From an uncultured Erysipelotrichaceae bacterium (GTDB taxonomy: Bacteria > Bacillota_I > Bacilli_A > Erysipelotrichales > Erysipelotrichaceae), in the NCBI GenBank assembly GCA_949289855.1, contig CASEPS010000009.1, forward strand, positions 1 to 46,464: a stretch of DNA of 46,464 bases, given 5' to 3'. A program made the translations under genes and the position numbers. The notes below the pieces were generated by a model. That model made no database searches and was not told where the DNA came from. It worked only from the letters and a program-made list of their open reading frames with translations. Position 1 is the stretch's first letter. The number at the start of each line of letters is the position of its first letter. Shown in pieces: positions 7,305 through 15,789 of the stretch.

Positions 7305-8306
7305 TCAATTCTCCTCTATTACTGCATATGTATAGTCTTTGTTTCGATACAAATCAATTTGTTCTTTGATCTCTGCATTAAGCATACTGATTCTGCCCTT
7401 TCCTTTGACAAAAGGATCAATCCATCTCTTCTTTGCCGGGATAATCCGACTGCCCGCTGTGCCTGCAGGACACGGGACAACCTCTTTCAGTTTTGTGAAG
7501 GATAACCATTCATTCCGGATGGTTTCATCCCTGCACAGTTTCCGGATACATGCATCCTCGCTATCGTGATAGAGATCATCCACAGTAATTACATGTTGTG
7601 CAATCGCATCTTTGACAATAGACGCCAGTACATCCATCGCATAGCGGTCAAAGTCAGATGAATAGACTGATGAACACTGCAGCACATGCCGTGTAAACAG
7701 AGCAGCTATATCTTCACTTTGAAAAACGATTTCCTCTGTTCCTTCTTCGTTTTGGGAAATGACAAGATCTTTGTAATACTCTATCGCTTCATCAATCCTG
7801 GCAAATCCATAGTTCACCATATTGGACAATGAATACTCCAGTCTGTCTGCAGAAAGCTTTGGTGTTTCATTATCCGCAATGGGATAGATATGGTAGTCAT
7901 CTACAGCAGAAAGCGCAATATGCTTTTGTTCAAGAACATCCATGATCCATGGATCATGCAATAGTATTTCAGTTGTCTTTTCTTCCGTAGATTCCTGCTT
8001 TTCATAGTCACCATTGAGAAAATCAATGACATGAGAAAAGACAGGTGTAGCAATGTCATGAAACAATCCGGCAAGCATCATCGTTTCATCGTGGGTGAAA
8101 TGATAGATGATCATTGCCGTGCCAATACTATGGCGAAGGCGGCTGTAAGAAGACATCTTTTGAAACAAAGGATGAGATGTATAATTCATCCCACAATTCA
8201 TGTCGATGTGATCTATGCGCTCTAAGGCATTTGATCTGCATAGGTCATTTATCAATGGATGTACATGTCCATCATACGTTTTTAAAAGAATATCGATTGT
8301 TTTCAT
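7305..8306 (-). CDS. HD-domain phosphohydrolase, dGTPase/SAMHD1-like
   Basis: The 333-residue protein carries an HD metal site: H59 in RLRHSIG, H83-D84 in LFHDIATPVFSH, and a later Asp in SADRLEYSL. This arrangement resembles the dGTPase/SAMHD1 branch, which act on deoxynucleoside triphosphates; the substrate here is an inference. Being first in a transcript with rdgB suggests nucleotide-pool cleaning. The chosen ATG (8306, MKTIDIL) has no Shine-Dalgarno box; a TGC-TATAAT element ends only 10 nt upstream, so the mRNA may have almost no leader. An in-frame ATG at 8318 overlaps that -10 box and could not be in such a transcript. Confidence 0.85.
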   Translation of the reverse strand: MKTIDILLKTYDGHVHPLINDLCRSNALERIDHIDMNCGMNYTSHPLFQKMSSYSRLRHSIGTAMIIYHFTHDETMMLAGLFHDIATPVFSHVIDFLNGDYEKQESTEEKTTEILLHDPWIMDVLEQKHIALSAVDDYHIYPIADNETPKLSADRLEYSLSNMVNYGFARIDEAIEYYKDLVISQNEEGTEEIVFQSEDIAALFTRHVLQCSSVYSSDFDRYAMDVLASIVKDAIAQHVITVDDLYHDSEDACIRKLCRDETIRNEWLSFTKLKEVVPCPAGTAGSRIIPAKKRWIDPFVKGKGRISMLNAEIKEQIDLYRNKDYTYAVIEEN

Positions 8307-8316
8307 ATCGGATACC

Positions 8317-8325
8317 ATTATAGCA
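8317..8325 (-). promoter_or_regulatory. Extended -10 close to the HD-hydrolase start
   Basis: The minus strand reads TGC-TATAAT followed by 10 nt and then ATG. A start site 6-7 nt after the -10 box would leave a leader of about 4 nt. The element sits directly after the pbuG terminator. Confidence 0.6.
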
Positions 8326-8329
8326 AAAG

Positions 8330-8353
8330 AAAAATCCGCCGCAGCGGATTTGT
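8330..8353 (-). terminator. Terminator of the purine permease gene
   Basis: The minus strand forms AAATCCGC, loop TGC, GCGGATTTTTC: an 8-bp stem followed by a T run just after the permease stop codon. Confidence 0.88.
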
Positions 8354-8355
8354 GA

Positions 8356-9723
8356 TCATATCAGGAAGTATTTCAACACAAATATGATTGCCAGTATATA
8401 CATCAGTAAGGAAGTGTTCTCTCTTCTCTTTGCCAGAAGATGCAGGACAACCCAGGAGATGACACCAAATGCAATACCTTCGGAAATGCTGTAGGCAAAG
8501 CCCATCATTGTCATACAGATGAAGCATGGTGCAGCATCAATGAGATCATCCCAGTCAATCTTGCCAACCTGCTGCATCATCAGGAAACCAACAACAATGA
8601 GTGCCGGTGCAGTTGCAAATGATGGAATGGTGAGGAACAGCGGTGAAAGAAACAGTGCAACAAGGAAGAGGAAACCGGTTGTCACAGAAGTAAGACCTGT
8701 TCTTCCACCTTCTGTAATACCGGAAGAAGATTCTACGAATGTTGTGATGGTAGAAGTACCAAGGCATGCACCTACGGTTGTACCAACCGCATCTGCCAGA
8801 AGTACACCACGAATACCCGGGAGTCTTCCATCCTTGTCGAGCATATTTGCCTTGGATGCACAACCGATGACAGTGCCTAGTGTATCAAATACATCCACAA
8901 ACAGGAAAGAGAACATCATGACAAAAAAATCAACCGGATGTTCAAGGATGAAACCAAAATCAAACTGAAACATAGTGCTGGACATGGAAGCAGGCATACT
9001 GACAATGCTCGAAGGAATGACAGAATAGAAACCAGCTTCCGGATTGGGTACATAAAGGCCGGTCAGTTCAGCGATGATGCCAAGTGCCCAGACGATGAGA
9101 ATACCAAACAGCATATAGCCTTTTACATTCTTATGCAGCATGGTCAGGATCAGAATGACACCAATCAGGGCAAGGATGACGGTAATACCTTCAGTGAAGA
9201 AGGAACCATCCTTCAATGCATCGGTGAAGGAATACAGAGAAACAAGTGAGCTGCCATCAACGATGACATGCGCATTCTGCAAACCTATAAAAGTAATGAA
9301 GAAACCAATACCGACAGATACTGCAATCTTGAGTGGTCCTGGGATGGCATTGAAGATTGCTTCACGGATATTTGTCAAAGACAGGATGATGAAGATGATG
9401 CCTTCCACAAGTACTGCTGTTAAAGCAGCCTGCCAGCTGTACCCCATCTCACCACAGATTGTATAGGCAAAGTAAGCATTGAGACCAAGTCCTGCAGACA
9501 AGGCAAATGGCTTATTGGAAAATGCAGCCATACAGAAACATGCTACGGCAGAAGATACGGCTGTTGCGGTAAGTACTGCACCAGCATCCATGCCGGATGC
9601 ACTGAGAATAGATGGATTCAGTGCCAGGATGTAGACCATGGTCATGAATGTAGTTAGACCTGCCACAAGTTCCGTACGGACACTTGTGCCATTCTTCGAT
9701 AGACTGAACAATTTTTCTAGCAT
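8356..9723 (-). CDS. NCS2-family purine permease (AzgA/PbuG type)
   Basis: This 455-residue membrane protein belongs to the AzgA-like branch of NCS2, which imports hypoxanthine, guanine or adenine by proton symport. Signs are the start MLEKLFSLSKNGTSVRTELVAGLTTF, the GLGLNAYFAYTI helix near 75, the VDVFDTLGTVIG motif near 270 and GTSTITTFVESSSGI near 310. Twelve or more hydrophobic segments are present. The ATG at 9723 has AAAGGGGG just upstream; an in-frame ATG at 9741 precedes that box. The exact purine is not decidable. It has its own -10 box and terminator. No purine riboswitch is visible in the short leader. Confidence 0.92.
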   Translation of the reverse strand: MLEKLFSLSKNGTSVRTELVAGLTTFMTMVYILALNPSILSASGMDAGAVLTATAVSSAVACFCMAAFSNKPFALSAGLGLNAYFAYTICGEMGYSWQAALTAVLVEGIIFIILSLTNIREAIFNAIPGPLKIAVSVGIGFFITFIGLQNAHVIVDGSSLVSLYSFTDALKDGSFFTEGITVILALIGVILILTMLHKNVKGYMLFGILIVWALGIIAELTGLYVPNPEAGFYSVIPSSIVSMPASMSSTMFQFDFGFILEHPVDFFVMMFSFLFVDVFDTLGTVIGCASKANMLDKDGRLPGIRGVLLADAVGTTVGACLGTSTITTFVESSSGITEGGRTGLTSVTTGFLFLVALFLSPLFLTIPSFATAPALIVVGFLMMQQVGKIDWDDLIDAAPCFICMTMMGFAYSISEGIAFGVISWVVLHLLAKRRENTSLLMYILAIIFVLKYFLI

Positions 9724-9752
9724 AAGTCCCCCTTTATTCATATGACCGCTTC

Positions 9753-9758
9753 ATTATA
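9753..9758 (-). promoter_or_regulatory. -10 box of the purine permease gene
   Basis: TATAAT on the minus strand about 30 nt before the start codon. The corresponding -35 position (GTAAAA/TAAAAA) is poor. Confidence 0.45.
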
Positions 9759-9790
9759 CATGAAATTTACAATATTTTTACATTTATAAT

Positions 9791-9824
9791 GTGGTATGCA
9801 TGCATAATAGCGCTTACATACCAC
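9791..9824 (-). other. Stem-loop after the adhesin gene
   Basis: GTGGTATG and CATACCAC form an 8-bp stem around an 18-nt loop, 6 nt after the adhesin stop codon. On the minus strand no T run follows, so it is a weak or Rho-assisted terminator or an mRNA 3' end protector. Confidence 0.45.
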
Positions 9825-9830
9825 GTGTTT

Positions 9831-12800
9831 TTACTTCTTTCTGATCAAAACTGCAACAAGCAGTGCTGAAGCCGCAAGCAATACTACATATGACCTCGCC
9901 GATACAAATATACCTGTTTCTACATCTTCAGGTACTTCTCTGTCGGTCATGAGCACACTTTGTGGACTAGTCTTTGTACCTTCGAGGGTAAAGACAATAT
10001 CTTCACTTATCTGATAGCCATCTGGTGCTTCTTCTTCATGGAGGATATATGTCTTTCCACCAACAAGGAAGTCACTGACATCATATGGCGCATCACCCGA
10101 GACAAACGACATGGCAATGATCGGATTACCTGATTCATCTTTGCGGATGATGGTATTGCCATCCGCATCCACATCTGTTTCATAGATGATGAGTTTTGCG
10201 CCTGCAAGAGCATTACCATCTTCATCACATTTGCGTATCGTAATGGCTGCACTCTGATCAATCATTCTGATCTTTACGGTTCCCTTTTGTCCATAGAGCT
10301 GTGTTGTAAAGGTAATATCTGCTGCAGTATGTACACCAGGTACCGCTTCTTCTTCATGCAGAATATATGTATGACCTGCAATGAGCACCTTATCGAGTAC
10401 CAATGGTTCATCTTTCGTTATACCATCGTTTTCCAATGGTATTTCTTCACCCGTATCTCTGTCTTTCAATACAAGCTTAACACCACTGACCGGATTGCCT
10501 TCTTCATCACATTTATCAATGAGGTAAGTTATCGCATGGTCTTTTAATGTAATCACTGTTTCTTCTTCATCCTTGATTGAAGGAACGGTAAATGTTACAT
10601 CTTCCGCATGGTAATAGCCATCAGGTGATTTGATTTCATGAATGGTATATGTTTCACCTGCCATTAACAGATGACCAATCGCATGTGCACTTCCATCACT
10701 GACCCATGTTTCAATGTAATTGCATTCACTATCACATAAGGCAAGTTCTGCACCTGCTAATGGCTTATCCTCACCATCTGTCTTTTCAACCGTTCTTTCA
10801 ATCTTTGCGTCATACATCGAAAGATCCAATGGTTCTTCAGGATAGAGGGAAACCGTAAAGGAAAGGTCTTCACTGCCATAATAACCAACAGGCGCCTCTG
10901 CTTCATGAATGACATATGACTTTCCTGCTTCAACATACTGGCTGATATCTTCTGGTGTATCTTTGCTCATCCATTCATAAATGACTTTGCCCTCTTCATC
11001 CATCAATTGCATCAATGCTTCTTTGAGTACATTTCCTTCTTCATCAAATTTATGGAATGTAACTTCTACCGGTTTGTTTTCCATCACAAGACGGACTGGT
11101 TCATGATTGTCTTTGGAAATGGTAAATGGTACATCCTTTGCCAGATGGTAACCAGGAAGAGAAGACAACTCTCTGAGCACATATGCCTTGCCTTCTTCAA
11201 GATACATACCAATTGATTCAGCTTCGTTTGTACTTATCCATTCATGGATGACTTCTTCCGATTCTTTATCAAGAATGGCAAGCTTTACACCCGCAATGGG
11301 ATTCCCCTTTTCATCTGTCTTGAGAGCTGTCGCATCAATGGATACATCTTTCATGACAAGGCGCAGTGGCTCCCCACTTTCATCCGCCTGCCATGGTACA
11401 GCAATCGAAACATCCTCTGCTGAATGATAGCCAGCTGGTACCATTGTTTCCTGCAGGACATAGTGGTGTCCGGCAGAGAGCAGCAACGGATCAACTTCAA
11501 TTGGCTGATCTGTCGATGTATAGGTCGCAATTTCCTTGTTTTCATCTTTGTCCACAAGGGTGAGCTTTGCCCCACTGACAGGGTTGCCATCTTCATCCAC
11601 CTTTTCGATCAACAGGCGGATACGTTCATCAATTGCCGTAATGGTGATATACAGGCCATCATCATCCCATGTACCATCGGAAAGCCCAGGATCTGCTTCA
11701 TCTTCACGGTTTTCAGGTACAGTCCAGGTCTTGTCACTGGTTACATAATGTCCCTGTACACTTCCATATTCGACCAGTTTGTATGTATGTCCTCTTTCAA
11801 GATTGTTGTAGGAAACAGCTTTGGAAGTAGAAGCCCAGTCAAAGACGAGGTTATCTTCAGACAGTTCCTCTGTTTCCGTAATATCATAGATAGCAAGATG
11901 CGCACCTTCGATCACATTGCCTTCTTCATCTGTCTTGGCAAATTTGTACTTGATATGGTGGTTGACAATGGTGATGACATCCGGGTCTTCCACCGTTTCT
12001 TTTTCCGGCTTTGTCATGGTAACCTGGAAGGCATGGTCCACCGCCAGGTAGTAGTGCAAAGAAGCATCGGTTTCCACAATGGTATAGGAACATCCCGGAT
12101 ACAAAAAGCGGGAGATGTCATGTGGCTCTCCCGATGTCCATCTGTCCAATACCTCATTGTCCGCATTCCTTAATTCCAGTTTTGCGCCTTTGACAGACTT
12201 TCCATTTTCATTGACCTTATCAACAAGTTTATGAATTTTGAAATTTCTGGCCGTAATAGTTACCGGTTCTGCTGCATATGTCGAAGTTGTAAATACGGTA
12301 TCTTCACCCATGAAGTAGTAACCTGGCAATGTCTTGCTTTCATGAATGCGATATGTCTTTCCTGCGGAAAGATAACTGCCGATGGCATGTGGTGTTCCAT
12401 CTGTTACCCATTCATGCAATACATTGCCTTCTTCAGTCAATAACTGCAATGTTACACCAGCCAGTGGTTCTCCACTATCACCATCAATCTTTAATACTTC
12501 ATAGTCAATATTGGCATCTATGACACCTTCCTGATAGCCATATACCGCACCTTGTACAGGATTTTTGATTTCAACTGGTCCCATGACATATTTTCCAGTC
12601 GGAGCAGCAAGTTCTTCCAGTACATATGTATGGTCAGGGCGAAGATTCTTACATTCGTGTCTTGTACCATCTGTTGTCCACTTCCAGCCTGGATCCGTCA
12701 GGGAAGAATCCGTCGTATCCCTCAATTGCATCAAAGCACCAGTTACATGTTCTGTTTCATTTTCTGCAGACATCTTTTCAACAAAGATACTGATATTGCG

Positions 12801-13688
12801 TGCGCGAAGACTCACAGAAGTGGTTTGTACATTGGCCAGTGAACCACAGGTCACAATATTCTGAGAACCAGGTTTTACCATGATGAACTGTGCATTGGAA
12901 TGGATGGGATTTTCACCATAGGTAAGACTGATATTACAGTCTCCTGGAACATCAAATCGGACATACATGGTATTTTCACCAAATTCACCTTCGGGAATCG
13001 CTTTGTCATTTCCAGAAGCATCACATAATACAGCCCCTGTCATTCCGGTGATTTTGTATTTGGCAAGGCGGTTTTCGCGGTCAACGAGTTTGACGACTTC
13101 TCCGGCATAAAAGGCATCATTTGTGTCAGCCTTTGTGCCATCAGAATGATACATATCAAAAGCCGGTGTCCGTTTGTAGTCACTGATCAATGATTCGATT
13201 TCATTGATCTTATCCAGGAACTGGCTTTCTTCACCGGTGTGAATATTTGTCCAGGTGACTTCTGCACCACCAAGAATCGCATCCGAAACAAGAGACTGCG
13301 TAGCAAGGTACCATTCATTGCCACTGTGGTTTCCATATCCATAACCAAAATAGGTAACCAGATTCAGTCTTTCTTTCGTTGCTGCATCAAGACCATCATA
13401 GTTTACTGCTGGCACTTCACTATAGCCATTCAGGGCAAGGTATGCATTTGGGTCAATACAATAGCCAGGAACCTGAGTACCATCAGATAACGTGACCATG
13501 ATAAGACCTTCCCCACCATACGTAATGCCGTTGTCATATACCGTTCCGGTTGAGTGCTGTACCATTGTGTACTCCCAACCTGTACCGGTGTAGGTAATCT
13601 GCGAAGCCGCATTGACATTGAGGGAAGTGCCAGCAAGCACAATTGCACATAGTGCAGCTGACAGCTTCCGGAAAAACTGTTTTATCAT
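9831..13688 (-). CDS. Thioester-domain surface adhesin with ten Cna-B/SpaA-like repeats
   Basis: The 1285-residue product has a signal peptide (about 1-28, cut after VNA). Residues about 30-290 resemble a TQXA thioester domain: C77 in GYCIDP and Q131 in LATQSL are the pair that would form the Cys-Gln thioester used to attach covalently to host or other surfaces. Ten Cna-B/SpaA repeats of 85-110 residues follow (about 290-1250). Most show an early Lys, a central Glu in YxLHE-type strands and a closing Asn or Asp, as needed for isopeptide bonds. The end has EDVETG, a hydrophobic helix and RKK. This is a wall-anchor layout without LPxTG; no sortase is in the window. The ATG has AAGGAGG upstream. 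A promoter and a nested hairpin with a terminator precede it. Confidence 0.92.
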   Translation of the reverse strand: MIKQFFRKLSAALCAIVLAGTSLNVNAASQITYTGTGWEYTMVQHSTGTVYDNGITYGGEGLIMVTLSDGTQVPGYCIDPNAYLALNGYSEVPAVNYDGLDAATKERLNLVTYFGYGYGNHSGNEWYLATQSLVSDAILGGAEVTWTNIHTGEESQFLDKINEIESLISDYKRTPAFDMYHSDGTKADTNDAFYAGEVVKLVDRENRLAKYKITGMTGAVLCDASGNDKAIPEGEFGENTMYVRFDVPGDCNISLTYGENPIHSNAQFIMVKPGSQNIVTCGSLANVQTTSVSLRARNISIFVEKMSAENETEHVTGALMQLRDTTDSSLTDPGWKWTTDGTRHECKNLRPDHTYVLEELAAPTGKYVMGPVEIKNPVQGAVYGYQEGVIDANIDYEVLKIDGDSGEPLAGVTLQLLTEEGNVLHEWVTDGTPHAIGSYLSAGKTYRIHESKTLPGYYFMGEDTVFTTSTYAAEPVTITARNFKIHKLVDKVNENGKSVKGAKLELRNADNEVLDRWTSGEPHDISRFLYPGCSYTIVETDASLHYYLAVDHAFQVTMTKPEKETVEDPDVITIVNHHIKYKFAKTDEEGNVIEGAHLAIYDITETEELSEDNLVFDWASTSKAVSYNNLERGHTYKLVEYGSVQGHYVTSDKTWTVPENREDEADPGLSDGTWDDDGLYITITAIDERIRLLIEKVDEDGNPVSGAKLTLVDKDENKEIATYTSTDQPIEVDPLLLSAGHHYVLQETMVPAGYHSAEDVSIAVPWQADESGEPLRLVMKDVSIDATALKTDEKGNPIAGVKLAILDKESEEVIHEWISTNEAESIGMYLEEGKAYVLRELSSLPGYHLAKDVPFTISKDNHEPVRLVMENKPVEVTFHKFDEEGNVLKEALMQLMDEEGKVIYEWMSKDTPEDISQYVEAGKSYVIHEAEAPVGYYGSEDLSFTVSLYPEEPLDLSMYDAKIERTVEKTDGEDKPLAGAELALCDSECNYIETWVSDGSAHAIGHLLMAGETYTIHEIKSPDGYYHAEDVTFTVPSIKDEEETVITLKDHAITYLIDKCDEEGNPVSGVKLVLKDRDTGEEIPLENDGITKDEPLVLDKVLIAGHTYILHEEEAVPGVHTAADITFTTQLYGQKGTVKIRMIDQSAAITIRKCDEDGNALAGAKLIIYETDVDADGNTIIRKDESGNPIIAMSFVSGDAPYDVSDFLVGGKTYILHEEEAPDGYQISEDIVFTLEGTKTSPQSVLMTDREVPEDVETGIFVSARSYVVLLAASALLVAVLIRKK

Positions 13689-13691
13689 ATG

Positions 13692-13758
13692 TCCTCCTTC
13701 CCAAAATGAACAAACAGAAAAACGGAACCTCCAATGGAGATTCCGTCAGTTCATTTTG
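13692..13758 (-). promoter_or_regulatory. Nested hairpin with terminator in the adhesin leader
   Basis: On the minus strand the leader has CAAAATGAAC (13758-13749) and its exact complement GTTCATTTTG (13701-13692). Between them is an 11-bp stem with loop ATT (13746-13722), followed by TTTTTCTGTTT, which has the form of an intrinsic terminator. The promoter at 13767-13794 is upstream and the ribosome site AAGGAGG directly downstream. The structure can therefore stop or pass adhesin transcription, or protect the mRNA 5' end. Confidence 0.7.
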
Positions 13759-13766
13759 ATACTATC

Positions 13767-13794
13767 ATTGTACCGCCTGTTTTCCAGGTTTCAA
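13767..13794 (-). promoter_or_regulatory. Adhesin promoter
   Basis: TTGAAA, 16 nt, TACAAT on the minus strand. Transcription would begin near 13760, giving a leader of about 72 nt. Confidence 0.65.
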
Positions 13795-13980
13795 TATTCC
13801 CAGTCCGCCATTTTTCACCAGCCAAAGTGTGATCCCTGACCCAGCTGTACATTGCGCAATGCCGCAAGTTCATCAATTGTTACAAGCTGGCAGCCCCTGT
13901 TCAACCAGTTTGCGGATACTGCCCTTATCAACAAGAGACTGCTTTGTTGCTTTATCAAAGCAAGGAAACATACACCTGCT
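13772..13980 (-). pseudogene. Decayed coding remnant upstream of the adhesin
   Basis: Minus-strand pieces that look protein-like occur in different frames in sequence: KQSLVDKGSIRKLVEQG (from about 13940), then GCQLVTIDELAALRNVQLGQG (about 13895-13830), then TLWLVKNGGLGILKPGKQ (about 13830-13775). Stops and frame changes separate them, so this reads as a gene fragment damaged by at least two indels. I do not recognise the parent family. Nothing else is seen in the 13.76-14.03 kb gap. The call rests only on composition, so it is tentative. Confidence 0.3.
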
Positions 13981-14034
13981 CATTAATGCTATTGCTGTAC
14001 AAAAAAATGTTTTTTCACTTTTTTAACAAAAGTG

Positions 14035-14062
14035 TTGCATGAAAGAAAAATATGTGTATAAT
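14035..14062 (+). promoter_or_regulatory. tRNA-Gln promoter
   Basis: TTGCAT, 16 nt, TATAAT, with transcription starting a few bases before the tRNA. Confidence 0.8.
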
Positions 14063-14074
14063 TAATTTTGCTGT

Positions 14075-14147
14075 TGGGATATAGCCAAGCGGTAAGGCAG
14101 CTGGCTCTGAACCAGCCATTTCGGGAGTTCGAATCTCTCTATCCCAG
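14075..14147 (+). tRNA. tRNA-Gln (anticodon CUG)
   Basis: The acceptor arm TGGGATA pairs with TATCCCA. The anticodon arm GCTGG-CTCTGAA-CCAGC places CTG as the anticodon (codon CAG). The T arm contains GTTCGAATC. CCA is not encoded. It has its own promoter and terminator and lies 105 nt before gltX. Confidence 0.96.
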
Positions 14148-14154
14148 CCTGATT

Positions 14155-14184
14155 GCAGATACAATGATGTATCTGCTTTTTTTG
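14155..14184 (+). terminator. Terminator of tRNA-Gln
   Basis: GCAGATAC, loop AATGAT, GTATCTGC followed by seven T residues. Confidence 0.92.
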
Positions 14185-14252
14185 TCTTCCTGAGCACATA
14201 GCATTTTTCCCTGTTTGCGTGTAAAATAGTGCGGGTAAAGGAGTAAGTACAA

Positions 14253-15716
14253 ATGACGATCAGAACAAGATTTGCGCCCTCCCCTACAGGTTATATGCAC
14301 ATTGGTAACCTGAGAACGGCGCTCTATGCATATCTTGTCGCAAAGAAAGATCCTGAAGGTGTCTTCATCATGCGTATTGAAGATACTGACCAGGGAAGAC
14401 TTGTAGAAGGTGCGACAGATATTATTTATGAAACGATGAAACAGTGTGGTCTCAAACATGATGAAGGACCAGATGTAGGCGGTCCGGTTGGACCATATGT
14501 ACAGTCAGAACGCGTCAAGAGCGGTCTGTATATGGAATATGCAAAGGAACTCATCCGCAAAGGTGGTGCACACTACTGCTTCTGTGATGAAGATATGATC
14601 AATGCCCAGCGTGAGCTGCAGGAAGCACGTGGTGAATCTTTCAAGTATGATGACCCTTGCAAGAACCTGACCATTGAAGAAGCTGAAGCAAGAATCGCAG
14701 CTGGTGAACCATTTGTCATCCGTCAGACCATTCCGGAAACCGGCACAACAAGTTTTGATGATGAAGTATTTGGCAGAATTACAGTAGAGAACGAAACACT
14801 CGATGAACAGATCCTCATCAAGTCTGATGGCTTCCCTACTTATAACTTCGCCAATGTCATCGATGACCATCTGATGGGTATTACAGATGTTGTCCGCGGC
14901 ATGGAATATCTCTCTTCCACACCAAAGTACAACCTGATCTATGATGCCTTTGGCTGGGAGATTCCCCGCTATATTCACTGCCCGCCGGTCATGAAGGATG
15001 AGCATAACAAGCTTTCCAAGCGTAATGGTGATGCCTCTTTCCAGGACCTTGTTGCCAAAGGATATCTGCCGGAAGCTATTCTCAACTACATTGCCCTGCT
15101 TGGCTGGTCTCCGGAAGAAGATCGTGAAATCTTCACTCTTGATGAACTTGTACAGGCATTCAATGTAAAGAGAATTGGTAAAGTCGGTGCTATCTTTGAT
15201 CCGGCAAAGCTCAAGTGGATTAATGGTATGTGGCTGAGAAATATGGACCTTGACAGTTACTATGCTCTTGTCAAGCCATATATTGATGAAGGTGTCAAAG
15301 GCAGCTTTGATGGAAAGAAGATTGCGGCTATTCTGCAGCAAAGAGCAGAAACACTCGTCGAAATTCCAGAAATGATCGATTTCTTCGATACCTTCCCTGC
15401 TTACAGCAACGACCTCTATATCAACAAGAAGATGAAGACAACACCAGAAATTTCTCTGGAATCTTTGAAAGCCGCAAGAGAAATGCTTGCAGATTTTGCG
15501 GAAAGTGACTGGAACCAGGAAACATTGCATACAAGACTGCTTGAACTGCCAAAGAAGCTGGAACGCAAGAATGGACAGGTATTGTTCCCATTGCGATTGG
15601 CGCTCAGCGGCAAGCAGTTTACACCAGGTGGCGCAATTGAAATTGCAGATATCCTAGGTAAAGAAGAAACACTCAGAAGACTGGACATTTCCATTGCCCA
15701 GCTCGAACAGAAGTAA
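14253..15716 (+). CDS. gltX: Glutamate--tRNA ligase
   Basis: GluRS charges tRNA-Glu; in most Bacillota it also misacylates tRNA-Gln, which GatCAB then amidates, and no glutaminyl-tRNA synthetase is seen here. The 487-residue protein has the HIGH motif as HIGN (about 16-19) in [21 protein letters not shown], the IEDTDQGR segment near 45 and the KMSKS motif as KLSKR near 251. Length is typical. The ATG follows an AAGGAG box at a good distance. The tRNA-Gln gene directly upstream fits a non-discriminating enzyme, although it is separated by a terminator. A strong terminator follows. Confidence 0.97.
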   Translation: MTIRTRFAPSPTGYMHIGNLRTALYAYLVAKKDPEGVFIMRIEDTDQGRLVEGATDIIYETMKQCGLKHDEGPDVGGPVGPYVQSERVKSGLYMEYAKELIRKGGAHYCFCDEDMINAQRELQEARGESFKYDDPCKNLTIEEAEARIAAGEPFVIRQTIPETGTTSFDDEVFGRITVENETLDEQILIKSDGFPTYNFANVIDDHLMGITDVVRGMEYLSSTPKYNLIYDAFGWEIPRYIHCPPVMKDEHNKLSKRNGDASFQDLVAKGYLPEAILNYIALLGWSPEEDREIFTLDELVQAFNVKRIGKVGAIFDPAKLKWINGMWLRNMDLDSYYALVKPYIDEGVKGSFDGKKIAAILQQRAETLVEIPEMIDFFDTFPAYSNDLYINKKMKTTPEISLESLKAAREMLADFAESDWNQETLHTRLLELPKKLERKNGQVLFPLRLALSGKQFTPGGAIEIADILGKEETLRRLDISIAQLEQK

Positions 15717-15726
15717 TCGTTGAAAG

Positions 15727-15751
15727 AGAACGGTATATCCGTTCTTTTTTT
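15727..15751 (+). terminator. Terminator of gltX
   Basis: AGAACGG, loop TATAT, CCGTTCT followed by a T run, 10 nt after the stop codon. Confidence 0.92.
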
Positions 15752-15753
15752 GT

Positions 15754-15783
15754 ACAAGAAAAGACATCTTCATAAGAAGATGC
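15754..15783 (-). terminator. Terminator of the M23 hydrolase gene
   Basis: On the minus strand GCATCTTC, loop TTAT, GAAGATGT is followed by CTTTTCTTG. It faces the gltX terminator. Confidence 0.8.
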
Positions 15784-15789
15784 CTGGTA

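Noticed and set aside
9724..9790. A purine riboswitch before the purine permease
   Set aside because: The distance from the -10 box to the start codon is about 30 nt, too short for an aptamer, and no purine-aptamer core is present.
9831..13688. The repetitive adhesin region as a CRISPR array or tandem DNA repeat
   Set aside because: The repeats are diverged protein domains of 85-110 residues with no constant short DNA repeat or spacer pattern.
13612..14026. Plus-strand open frames over the adhesin leader and decayed fragment
   Set aside because: No ribosome sites and no protein-like composition; the minus-strand reading explains the region better.
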